From NCBI GenBank assembly GCA_040268355.1, contig JAWRIT010000032.1:1-15446 (forward strand): a stretch of DNA of 15,446 bases, in the 5' to 3' direction. The DNA comes from UBA1367 sp040268355. GTDB taxonomy: Bacteria > Actinomycetota > Coriobacteriia > Coriobacteriales > Atopobiaceae. The notes under the pieces were generated by a model. That model did no database searches, was not told the origin of the DNA, and worked only from the letters and a program-made list of their open reading frames with translations. Numbering within the stretch: the first letter of the stretch is position 1; each line of letters begins with the position of its first letter. Shown here piece after piece: positions 7,050 through 12,677 of the stretch. The position numbers were made by a program, and so were the translations under genes.

Positions 7050-8008
7050 GTGAGATGCCCCTCCATCCAAGCGACCACGTCGTCGAAGACGACCTGCCTG
7101 CCGCGCTCGTTCAGGATCTCGTGACGCATGCCCGCATAGAGGCGGCACCGCACGTCCGACACCCCGGCACCATAGGCGAGGTCGGCCGCCTGGCTCACGC
7201 CCTCGCCGCAGTCCCCCACCGGGTCCTCCGTGCCGGCTATGTAGAGCAGCGACAGGTCCTTGGGATAGGTCGCCGCGCACGCGGGCGTGCAGACCTCGTG
7301 CATGAGGTCGGTCACCGCCGCATAGCCGCCCACCGTGAGCATGAAGCCGCAGGCCTCGTCGGCGATATAGCGCTCGACGTTGCCCCGGTCATGCGAGATC
7401 CAGTCGAATTCCGTCAGCGCGTCTTCGATCTGCTGCGCATAGGAGTCGATGTAGGCGCTGTGCACCAGCTTGCTGCGGTTGTCCTCGCCCCGCAGCCTGC
7501 CGATGGTGCGAGCCAGCAGATTGGCCGTCGCCGCGGTGCGCGGAGGCATGAAGCCCGTTCCGCAGAGAATGGCACCGGCGAGACCGTAGGCGTGCCGCGC
7601 GAGATAGGCCCGCATCACCAGACTGCCCATGGAGTGCCCGAACGCAAACAGCGGCGGCAGCTCGCCGTAGGCTCCCGAGATGCGCGCAAGCGCCTCGGTG
7701 CGCACCGTGTGCACGTCGGCCACCAGCACGTCCTTGCCTGTCTTCGCCGGCAGCTTGCCCCAGTCATCAGGTGAGGACACGCTCTCGCCGTGCCCAATGT
7801 GGTCATGCCCGTACACCACGAAGCCCTTGTCATTGAGGTAGCGTGCAAACTCGTCGTAGCGACTGATGTGCTCTGCCATGCCGTGCGCCAGCTGCACGGC
7901 GGCACGCGGAGCCACCCCGTCTTCGGGCCACCAAATATATCCATGCAAGCGCGACGCCCTGTCGGCCGAGTCGCACCAGATCGTCTCTCTGCGGATGTCC
8001 TCCCTCAT
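7046..8008 (-). CDS. Alpha/beta hydrolase, monoacylglycerol lipase-like
   Basis: A 320-residue hydrolase of the serine-aminopeptidase/monoglyceride-lipase group (Hydrolase_4). Seen: oxyanion strand HGMAEH (42-47), GHDHIGHGES (67-76), nucleophile elbow GHSMGS with Ser126 (124-129), candidate acid Asp262 in GTEDPVGD, and catalytic His296 in AGMRHEILNE. The YGHDHIGHGES block and AGMRHE are typical of monoacylglycerol lipases and lysophospholipases. No signal peptide is seen, so it is likely cytosolic. Start 8008 is preferred over an ATG at 8032 because GGAGGAG (8015-8021) sits 6 bases before it. The gene overlaps glpK by 4 bases, so the glycerol freed would be phosphorylated by the next gene product. 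The lipase role is inferred from family and context; esterase on other acyl esters remains possible. Confidence 0.88.
   Translation of the reverse strand: MREDIRRETIWCDSADRASRLHGYIWWPEDGVAPRAAVQLAHGMAEHISRYDEFARYLNDKGFVVYGHDHIGHGESVSSPDDWGKLPAKTGKDVLVADVHTVRTEALARISGAYGELPPLFAFGHSMGSLVMRAYLARHAYGLAGAILCGTGFMPPRTAATANLLARTIGRLRGEDNRSKLVHSAYIDSYAQQIEDALTEFDWISHDRGNVERYIADEACGFMLTVGGYAAVTDLMHEVCTPACAATYPKDLSLLYIAGTEDPVGDCGEGVSQAADLAYGAGVSDVRCRLYAGMRHEILNERGRQVVFDDVVAWMEGHLT
7058..7064 (-). promoter_or_regulatory. Ribosome binding site deciding the glpK start
   Basis: GGAGGGG lies 8 bases before the ATG at 7049, inside the 3' end of the lipase gene. It selects the 501-residue GlpK over longer in-frame starts. 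Confidence 0.75.
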
Positions 8009-8014
8009 AGGAAT

Positions 8015-8021
8015 CTCCTCC
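8015..8021 (-). promoter_or_regulatory. Ribosome binding site deciding the lipase start
   Basis: GGAGGAG with 6-base spacing to the ATG at 8008. The in-frame ATG at 8032 has no comparable site. Confidence 0.8.
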
Positions 8022-8149
8022 GTTCGCCCCACCGAGTTCTCCTAACCGTACGACAGGAAGCATGTGTGACTCATGGGGCAATCGCCCATCGGGAAGGGCT
8101 ACTCGGTGTAGCAGGTGAACGGTCCTGCCCCGCACATGAGCGGTAGGTG

Positions 8150-8167
8150 ACGGCGATCGTCCGCCGT
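8150..8167. terminator. Hairpin downstream of the DUF2130 gene
   Basis: ACGGCG (8150-8155) pairs perfectly with CGCCGT (8162-8167) around a 6-base loop, about 28 bases after the DUF2130 stop. No U-tract follows on the minus strand, so it would be a weak terminator at best. It also overlaps the proposed lipase promoter region. Confidence 0.3.
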
Positions 8168-8197
8168 TTATAAGAGGCGATCGAAGCGGTCTGTCTA
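8152..8197 (-). promoter_or_regulatory. Candidate lipase-glpK promoter with repeated octamer
   Basis: On the minus strand TAGACA (8192-8197, overlapping the DUF2130 stop) and TATAAA (8167-8172) are each five of six to consensus, but 19 bases apart, which is long. The palindrome-cored octamer CGATCGCC occurs twice in the same orientation, at 8176-8183 inside the spacer and at 8152-8159 around the predicted start of transcription. The two copies are 24 bases apart. This is a plausible operator pair. The implied leader to the lipase ATG is about 150 bases. Confidence 0.4.
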
Positions 8198-9511
8198 CTC
8201 CAGCTCGTCAGGGTCAAGCGCCGTCTCGGGGTCGTCGGGCCCCCCAGGCTCTGCGGCCGTGGCCTCAAGTTCGGCGAACGCCGCCTTCATGGTCGCGTTG
8301 CCGCGCGTCAGGCGCTTGACGCTCAGGCGCTCGCCGTGCTTCTGCGCCGCCCCGAACCAAGAGGTCGCCGTCCTCAGCTGCTTCTTCAGGTCCTCGAGCT
8401 TCTTGATGATGGCGTCGATGTCGCTCTCCGCGCGCTCGTAGTTCTTCGCGGCGCGCGTGTAGTCGTTCTCGATGCTACCGACGATCTTGGCGACCTTCTC
8501 CTCGAAGGTGCTCACGTCGAGCTCCTCGCGCCGTGCGCGCTCCAGCTGCAACTTATAGGGGTGCGCCGAGAGCGCCGCCGCCTTGAGCAGCCCGATGATC
8601 GTGGTGAAACACTGCGGGCGCACCACGAACATCTTGGGGTAGCGCCAGGAGACGTCGGCGATCCCGGCGTTGTAGAAGTCGTTGTCGGGCTCCAAGGTCG
8701 AGACGAGCACCGCGTACTCGCAGCCCTTCTTGGTGCGGTCCGCATCGAGCTTCTTGAGGTGGTCCTCGTTGCGCTTGCGGCTGCGCGCCGACGAGAGCTC
8801 CTCCTCGGTCTTCATCTCGAACATAATGGAGAGCAGCTCGGTGCCCTGCTCGTCATAGTCGCGGAAGATGTAGTCGCCCTTGGTCCCCTCGACGGCCTCG
8901 TTGTCCTTCTCGAAGCTCGCATGCGGGTAGGCCTGCGTGCGTATGCGGTTGAACTCGTTCTCGCAGTGGCGCTCCAGCGACTCGCCGACGAGCTTGGTGG
9001 AGAGGCGGATGCGGTAGTCACGCAGGCGCTCGAGTTCGTCCTTGTACTGCTCGATCTGCGCGTTCTTGGCCTCGAGCTGCTCCTTCGAGCGCTGGGCGAG
9101 CTCGCTTTCGCGGCGGGTCATCTCCTCGCGCAGCGCCGCCTGCGCCTGCTCGCCGTTGGCCCGCTCCACCTCAAGTTGCGACGTCAGCTCGAGGCGACTG
9201 CGCTCCAGCTCGGCCGTCGCCTTGACCAGCTCCGCCTCGCCCTGGGCCCGAAGTGTCGCCTCCTGGGTCTCGAGCTGCGTCTTGAGACGAGACAGCTCGC
9301 CGGAGAGCTCCGTCTCACGACGTTCGGCGGCGCTGCGCTCCTGCGCACGGGCCACCTCGAGCTGCGCCTCGTGGAGGTGGCCCGCCTCCTCCAGACGAGC
9401 CTTGAGCTCCTGCTCGAACAGCTCGTCTCGCAGCTGATGCGCGAGGTCCTCCATGCTCGAGGGATCCACCTCGATGATCTCGCCGCAGTTGGGACACACG
9501 ATCTTTGCCAT
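8195..9511 (-). CDS. DUF2130 coiled-coil protein with PD-(D/E)XK-like domain
   Basis: A 438-residue protein I recognise as a DUF2130-family member. The N-terminus has a small CPNCGE zinc-ribbon-like start (6-11), although only one Cys pair is visible. A long charged coiled coil (about 28-170, Glu/Gln/Arg/Ala-rich) follows, then the conserved domain (about 170-330). In that domain Asp213 (KGDYIFRD) and the E-x-K of FEMKTEEE (Glu232, Lys234) have the order and spacing of a PD-(D/E)XK nuclease core. Further conserved-looking blocks are GCEYAVLVST (263-272) and a second helical stretch 335-380. The start at 9511 is set by GGGAGG 6 bases upstream. Longer in-frame starts run through repeat DNA and are rejected. 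It is a single gene between the division cluster and the lipase operon, flanked on its 5' side by repeats. The biochemical function of the family is not established; nuclease activity is inference from the motif. Confidence 0.85.
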   Translation of the reverse strand: MAKIVCPNCGEIIEVDPSSMEDLAHQLRDELFEQELKARLEEAGHLHEAQLEVARAQERSAAERRETELSGELSRLKTQLETQEATLRAQGEAELVKATAELERSRLELTSQLEVERANGEQAQAALREEMTRRESELAQRSKEQLEAKNAQIEQYKDELERLRDYRIRLSTKLVGESLERHCENEFNRIRTQAYPHASFEKDNEAVEGTKGDYIFRDYDEQGTELLSIMFEMKTEEELSSARSRKRNEDHLKKLDADRTKKGCEYAVLVSTLEPDNDFYNAGIADVSWRYPKMFVVRPQCFTTIIGLLKAAALSAHPYKLQLERARREELDVSTFEEKVAKIVGSIENDYTRAAKNYERAESDIDAIIKKLEDLKKQLRTATSWFGAAQKHGERLSVKRLTRGNATMKAAFAELEATAAEPGGPDDPETALDPDELE

Positions 9512-9517
9512 TCGGCG

Positions 9518-9523
9518 CCTCCC
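9518..9523 (-). promoter_or_regulatory. Ribosome binding site deciding the DUF2130 start
   Basis: GGGAGG with 6-base spacing to the ATG at 9511, directly before the zinc-ribbon-like N-terminus. Confidence 0.7.
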
Positions 9524-9642
9524 GCCACCCAGAGAATCAGATGCCACCATGATAGACATACGCCCCGACACAAAGGCCGGAACTGGCACGGGGGAAGAGG
9601 GGCGGGGGCGCGGACGAAAAGCTAGACCAAGCCTGGTCCGGA

Positions 9643-9785
9643 TGACACGGAGGTACCTCTTCCCTTGTGCCATTCCAGCACGAGGGCCGTGGGCCCCCAC
9701 CCTGGCGCCCCTCGGGGCCGGGTCTCCCTCCGCCTGGGACGCGGCGGGGGCGGGTGCCGTGGTCAGAGATTGGACTTTTGCGGTG
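9643..9785. repeat. Intergenic repeat, copy B (inverted to copy A)
   Basis: Reads in the opposite orientation to bases 19-160. Matching blocks include TGACACGGAGGT, CCTCTTCCC, CGAGGGCCGTGGGC, the 20-mer GTCTCCCTCCGCCTGGGACG, and GGACTTTTGCGGTG at the right end. Differences are mostly single substitutions and small indels in C/G runs. The copies bracket a block of about 9.5 kb. Confidence 0.88.
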
Positions 9786-9884
9786 AAATTCCGCGACCGG
9801 CGGAGTAGCGGACGAGAAAACAGCAGGACGGAAGACGGAGATACTCCGGGACGCCCGAAAAAACGCCGCAAAAGTCCGATCTCT
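9765..9884. repeat. Inverted pair of repeat ends (copy B end and fragment C)
   Basis: Bases 9765-9785 and 9864-9884 are 21-base inverted copies with two differences, both of which would be G-U pairs in one of the two possible RNAs. They enclose 78 bases. Fragment C as a whole (9846-9884) matches window bases 1-39 with one mismatch. The layout looks like two repeat ends facing each other. Confidence 0.8.
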
Positions 9885-10080
9885 AGCCATGGGCCACGCG
9901 GAACCAGGCCCACGCCAGCGCGCAACGGCCTAACGCGCGCCGGACCGCCGGCTCAGCGTCGGGCACGCGGGCTCCGGAACGCGAAGGGCCATGGGACGGG
10001 TGGGGCCCGCCCGAGCAGCGCCGCCCCCTTGGCCTCGCCGGACGACCGCATCGGGTCTAAGAAAATGTCCACACCCCCTA

Positions 10081-10114
10081 CCTATGTGTCACTTGCGCGC
10101 GAGTGACACATAGG
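10081..10114. repeat. 34-bp near-perfect palindrome
   Basis: CCTATGTGTCACT (10081-10093) and AGTGACACATAGG (10102-10114) are perfect 13-base inverted arms. The 8-base centre TGCGCGCG is itself self-complementary apart from one T-G position. No T-tract follows on either strand, so it is unlikely to be a terminator. The right arm continues into repeat fragment D. Confidence 0.85.
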
Positions 10115-10127
10115 TGCCTCTTCCCCC
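10104..10127. repeat. Intergenic repeat, fragment D
   Basis: TGACACATAGGTGCCTCTTC followed by CCCC matches the left end of copy B (9643 onward) and the inverted right end of copy A (137-160), except for two or three bases. It therefore marks a conserved terminus of the repeat family. The match stops abruptly before the divIVA terminator. Confidence 0.7.
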
Positions 10128-10154
10128 GTGTCGCCCGTCTCTCCGTGCCGTGCG

Positions 10155-10198
10155 AAAAACGGACCCCGTCCCGGCCGGCTGGCAGGGGCGGGGTCCGT
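10155..10198 (-). terminator. Intrinsic terminator of divIVA
   Basis: On the minus strand ACGGACCCCG (10198-10189) pairs with CGGGGTCCGT (10168-10159). The stem extends by four more pairs to about 14 bp, including one G-T, around a 12-base loop, and is followed at once by TTTTT. It begins about 30 bases after the divIVA stop. This is the clearest intrinsic terminator in the window and closes the division cluster. Confidence 0.9.
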
Positions 10199-10227
10199 GG
10201 GACCGTACGGGCTATCGCTCGCGTGCG

Positions 10228-10899
10228 CTAGTCGAGGTCGCCAAACTCGTCGAACTCGTCATGCGAGCTCGCCTGCTGGGCAGGCGCGGAGTAGACCTGC
10301 GCGTTCGGCGCGGGCTGCGGGGCGGGCGTCGCGTAGGAGGAACCCGTCGCGGCCAGCTCCTGGTCGGGGAAGACCGAGTCGGCGTCGTCCAGGAAGTGCT
10401 GCAGGAGCTTCTTGTACTCCGAGCGGAAGTCCTCGCGGGACTGCTTGAGACGATCGATCTCGTCGAGCTCCTTCTGCTTCTCCGCGAGCGCCTGGCGGAT
10501 GACCTCGCGCGCCTTGCGGTCGGCCTCGTTGCGGATGTTCTCGGCGTTGGAGCGGGCGTCGTCCACCAGCTGGTCGGCGCTCTGCTGCGCGATGATCAGC
10601 ACGCGGGAGATCTGGCTCTCGCTCGCGTTGGCGGAGGCAGGCGCGGGGGCGGTGGGCTGGGAGACGGCCGCCGGGGCGGAGGCCGCCTGCTCACGCAGCT
10701 GGGTGATCTGTGCCTGGGAGGCGGCAACCTGCTGCTCGGAGGCAGTCAGGCGATCCTTGAGGTCCTTGATCTTCTTGAGCATGGCGTCGACCTCTGCCGA
10801 GACCTGATCGAGGAACTGATCGACCTCGTCGGTGTCATAGCCGTGCTTCTTGGCCTCAGAGAACGTCTTCTGCTCGATGTCTGCCGGTGTAATAGCCAT
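10228..10899 (-). CDS. divIVA: DivIVA-family polar/septal organiser
   Basis: A 223-residue cytoplasmic coiled-coil scaffold that binds curved membrane at poles and septa and recruits division or polar growth proteins. The conserved N-terminal membrane-binding segment is seen (ITPADIEQKTFSEAKKHGYD, residues 3-22), followed by EVDQFLDQV (25-33) and a first coiled coil (about 30-72). An Ala/Pro-rich linker (73-95) leads to a second coiled coil (about 96-172). A Pro/Ala/Gln tail ends in the acidic DEFDEFGDLD (214-223). Start 10899 is preferred to an upstream ATG at 10932 because GGGAG lies 7 bases before it and the family begins at this point. It is last in the ftsZ cluster, with its own promoter and a strong terminator. 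Confidence 0.94.
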   Translation of the reverse strand: MAITPADIEQKTFSEAKKHGYDTDEVDQFLDQVSAEVDAMLKKIKDLKDRLTASEQQVAASQAQITQLREQAASAPAAVSQPTAPAPASANASESQISRVLIIAQQSADQLVDDARSNAENIRNEADRKAREVIRQALAEKQKELDEIDRLKQSREDFRSEYKKLLQHFLDDADSVFPDQELAATGSSYATPAPQPAPNAQVYSAPAQQASSHDEFDEFGDLD

Positions 10900-10955
10900 T
10901 GTTCTGCTCCCTTTCAACTGTGTGTCGGCCACACCCGTCTCGGTACATGAGGACC

Positions 10956-10961
10956 AGTATA
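10956..10961 (-). promoter_or_regulatory. -10 element of a divIVA promoter
   Basis: TATACT in the 74-base gap between yggT and divIVA, about 57 bases before the divIVA ATG. The -35 region at 16-18 bases spacing (CTCTGT-like) is poor. This is the only sizeable gap after sepF in the cluster, which supports a separate divIVA promoter. Confidence 0.45.
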
Positions 10962-10973
10962 ACCGCTTTCTCG

Positions 10974-11234
10974 CTACAACAGAGTTATTACAAGACGCTT
11001 GGCGAGGTCAAGCGCGATGATGGCGATCATGGGCGAGAAGTCGATGCGGACTCCCCCGCCGCCCAGAGCCGGGATGAGCTGCCGGAACAGGTCCACGAAC
11101 GGCTCGGTGAGCTGGCGCACGGCCTGGTGGAGGTCGTAGATGGCGCCACGCGCCGGGACCCACGACAGGACGCACTCGACGACGATGAGGATCTGGTAGA
11201 GGTTGAGAAGGCGCACGAGGATCACTGTCAGCAT
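10974..11234 (-). CDS. yggT: YggT/YlmG-family membrane protein
   Basis: An 86-residue integral membrane protein with two hydrophobic segments (about residues 2-25 and 66-86). Between them is the family loop LSWVPARGAIYDLHQAVRQL (23-42) and LTEPFVDLFRQLIP (42-55), matching the usual SWxP...LxxxTEPxLxPxRxxIP pattern. YggT proteins sit beside sepF and divIVA in many Gram-positives and cyanobacteria; roles in osmotic stress and in division or nucleoid organisation have been proposed. The ATG follows the proC stop with no gap (TAGATG), with a GGAGAGG site inside the proC end, so the two are translationally coupled. Confidence 0.92.
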   Translation of the reverse strand: MLTVILVRLLNLYQILIVVECVLSWVPARGAIYDLHQAVRQLTEPFVDLFRQLIPALGGGGVRIDFSPMIAIIALDLAKRLVITLL

Positions 11235-12050
11235 CTACGCCTCTCCTTCCGCGAGCTCGCGCGTGCGCTCGAGCGCCGCCTCGACGCCCTCGCTGGCGGC
11301 ATACCACAGCTGGGTCTCCAGCACATCGAGGGCCGCCGCCGTGGTGCCGCCCGGCGAGGCGACCCGCTCCAGGTACGCGCGCGGGTGCTCGCCCGACCGC
11401 AGCAGCTGCTCGGCCACACCACGCATCGTGGCGAGGACCATCTCGCGGCACGCGGCGGCGGGAAGCCCCCTGCGCACGCCGGCACGCGTGAGGTCGTCTG
11501 CGAACAGGGCGAAGTACGCGGGGCCGCAGCCGCTGATGGCGCCGGCCACGTCGAGCTGCGCCTCGCTCATCACCTGCGCCGAGCCCAGCCGCGCGAAGAG
11601 GTCCCGCACGAGCTCCACGTCCTCTGGCGTGGCCTTCGAGCCACCGCAGACAGCCGTGGCGGCCGAGGCCACCTGGAGCGGCAGGTTGGGCATCGCACGC
11701 ACCACACGGCTTTCGGGGAGGGTCCCCTCCAGCGTCGCCAGCGTGACACCGGCGGCGATGGAGGCCACGAGGCGTCCGGCGAGGCCCTCGGCCAGCGGCG
11801 CGAGCACCGCAGGCAGCACCTGCGGCTTGACGGCCAGCACGACCAGGTCGCACCCCTCAGCCACAAGCTCGTCCGCCGAGGCGGCGGTGGTCATGCCCAG
11901 CTCGGCGAGCTCGGCGAGCGCCGCCTCGTTGGGATCATAGGCAGCGATACGACTCGCGGAGGTCGCCCCTGACGCGACCAGCCCGCGCGCGATGGCCCCG
12001 CCCATGGAGCCCGCGCCGATGATGCCGACGCTGCACTCAAGGTCAGCCAT
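11235..12050 (-). CDS. proC: Pyrroline-5-carboxylate reductase
   Basis: A 271-residue enzyme, normal for ProC, making the last step of proline synthesis: NAD(P)H reduction of 1-pyrroline-5-carboxylate. Seen: Rossmann loop GIIGAGSMGGAI (9-20), AVKPQ (73-77), RAMPNLP (118-124, usually MPNTP), ISGCGPAYF (172-180, usually SGSGPAY) and the C-terminal signature RVASPGGTT (229-237). The Leu for Thr and Cys for Ser changes are mild. It starts 4 bases after the sepF stop, with GAGG about 8 bases before the ATG. ProC within the sepF-yggT interval is known from cyanobacteria and some other Gram-positives. Its presence is probably operon sharing rather than a division role. Confidence 0.95.
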   Translation of the reverse strand: MADLECSVGIIGAGSMGGAIARGLVASGATSASRIAAYDPNEAALAELAELGMTTAASADELVAEGCDLVVLAVKPQVLPAVLAPLAEGLAGRLVASIAAGVTLATLEGTLPESRVVRAMPNLPLQVASAATAVCGGSKATPEDVELVRDLFARLGSAQVMSEAQLDVAGAISGCGPAYFALFADDLTRAGVRRGLPAAACREMVLATMRGVAEQLLRSGEHPRAYLERVASPGGTTAAALDVLETQLWYAASEGVEAALERTRELAEGEA

Positions 12051-12054
12051 GCCG

Positions 12055-12621
12055 CTACCTCACGATCGTGCCGTCTGAGATGAGACGGTCGACGTCGGAC
12101 TGCTTGAGGCTGATCCCGGCGGGCAGCACGGCGAACACGCCGTCGCCCAGCTCCTCGACCGAGCCGTTCACGCCGAACGAGAGGCCGAAGCAGAAGTCGA
12201 GCACGCGCTTGGCGACCTCGAGGTCGGTCTGCTTGAGCACCAGGACGACCGGCTGGTTGGTGCGCACCCTGCGCACGACGGCCTGCACGTCGTCATAGGC
12301 GTTCGGACGCAGCACGTAGGGCGGCAGCTGGCCGGACGAGACGCGCGGCGCGGGCGCCGGGTCGGGCTCGTAGGAGGACTCGTAACGACTGGCGTCAAAG
12401 CTCTGCCGCTCGGGCTCGTAGTCCTCATGACGCTCGCTGACCGGCCGGCCGGAGCGCGTGTAGACCGACACGCTGTCGGCCTCGGGACGCCGCGTGTTGC
12501 CGAGGATGCCAGAGCTCGCGCGCTCGGGCTCGTCGTCGTACGCTTCGTCGTCGTAATAGTCGTCGTAGTCGTCCTCCTGGTTGCCCAGGATCCGATCCTT
12601 GAGGTTGTCGAGGAAGCCCAT
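12055..12621 (-). CDS. sepF: Cell division protein SepF
   Basis: A 188-residue Z-ring membrane tether. Seen: N-terminal amphipathic helix MGFLDNLKDRILG (1-13), a very acidic Asp/Tyr linker (17-32), a long low-complexity linker to about 100, then the SepF (DUF552) domain (about 101-175). That domain has YDDVQAVVRRVRTNQPVVLV (109-128), DLEVAKRVLDFCFG (133-146) and GVFAVLP (161-167), matching the usual RPVVxNL...AxRxxDFxxG...F pattern. Start 12621 is chosen because it gives the membrane helix at the N-terminus and has a GAAAGG site 6 bases upstream. The ATG at 12660 would translate that ribosome site. In actinobacteria SepF commonly anchors FtsZ where FtsA is missing; no ftsA is visible here, though the upstream region is cut off. 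Confidence 0.94.
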   Translation of the reverse strand: MGFLDNLKDRILGNQEDDYDDYYDDEAYDDEPERASSGILGNTRRPEADSVSVYTRSGRPVSERHEDYEPERQSFDASRYESSYEPDPAPAPRVSSGQLPPYVLRPNAYDDVQAVVRRVRTNQPVVLVLKQTDLEVAKRVLDFCFGLSFGVNGSVEELGDGVFAVLPAGISLKQSDVDRLISDGTIVR

Positions 12622-12640
12622 GACATGCCTTTCTCTTCTC

Positions 12641-12658
12641 ATGCCCCCGAAGGGGCAC
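12641..12658 (-). other. UUCG tetraloop hairpin before sepF
   Basis: On the minus strand TGCCCC-TTCG-GGGGCA forms a 6-bp stem (12642-12657) with a C(UUCG)G tetraloop, extendable by one G-U pair. It lies in the 56-base gap between yggS and sepF, about 20 bases before the sepF start. No T-tract follows, so it is more likely an RNA stability or processing element than a terminator. Confidence 0.6.
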
Positions 12659-12677
12659 ACCGGTCGGTCCTATCCAA

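Larger units (their letters stand above)
9512..10227. other. 716-bp non-coding region between divIVA and DUF2130
   Basis: No credible gene is present in either orientation. Left to right it holds: the DUF2130 ribosome site (9518-9523); a short CACGGGGGAAGAGG fragment of the repeat family (9587-9600); a GACCA/TGGTC mini-hairpin (9625-9638); repeat copy B (9643-9785); a 60-base unique spacer; repeat fragment C (9846-9884); about 170 bases of very GC-rich sequence with nothing I recognise, apart from a near-palindrome around 9998-10014; an AAAATGTCCACACCCCC block (10062-10078); a 34-bp palindrome (10081-10114) running into repeat fragment D; and the divIVA terminator. Confidence 0.8.

Noticed and set aside
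7050..7280. 77-residue N-terminal extension of GlpK
   Set aside because: It is out-of-frame lipase sequence. The ATG at 7049 has a ribosome site and begins just before the ALDQGTTSSR motif.
8336..9625. Leu-rich plus-strand open frame that looks like a leucine-rich protein
   Set aside because: The Leu content is the complement of Glu/Gln/Lys codons in the DUF2130 coiled coil. It has no ribosome site and no true LRR spacing.
9512..9925. N-terminal extension of the DUF2130 protein
   Set aside because: It would translate repeat copy B and has no domain. GGGAGG before 9511 fixes the start.
9453..10106. Plus-strand open frame through the 716-bp non-coding region
   Set aside because: It crosses repeats on both sides, has Pro/Arg/Gly-rich composition typical of GC-rich noise, and lacks a ribosome site.
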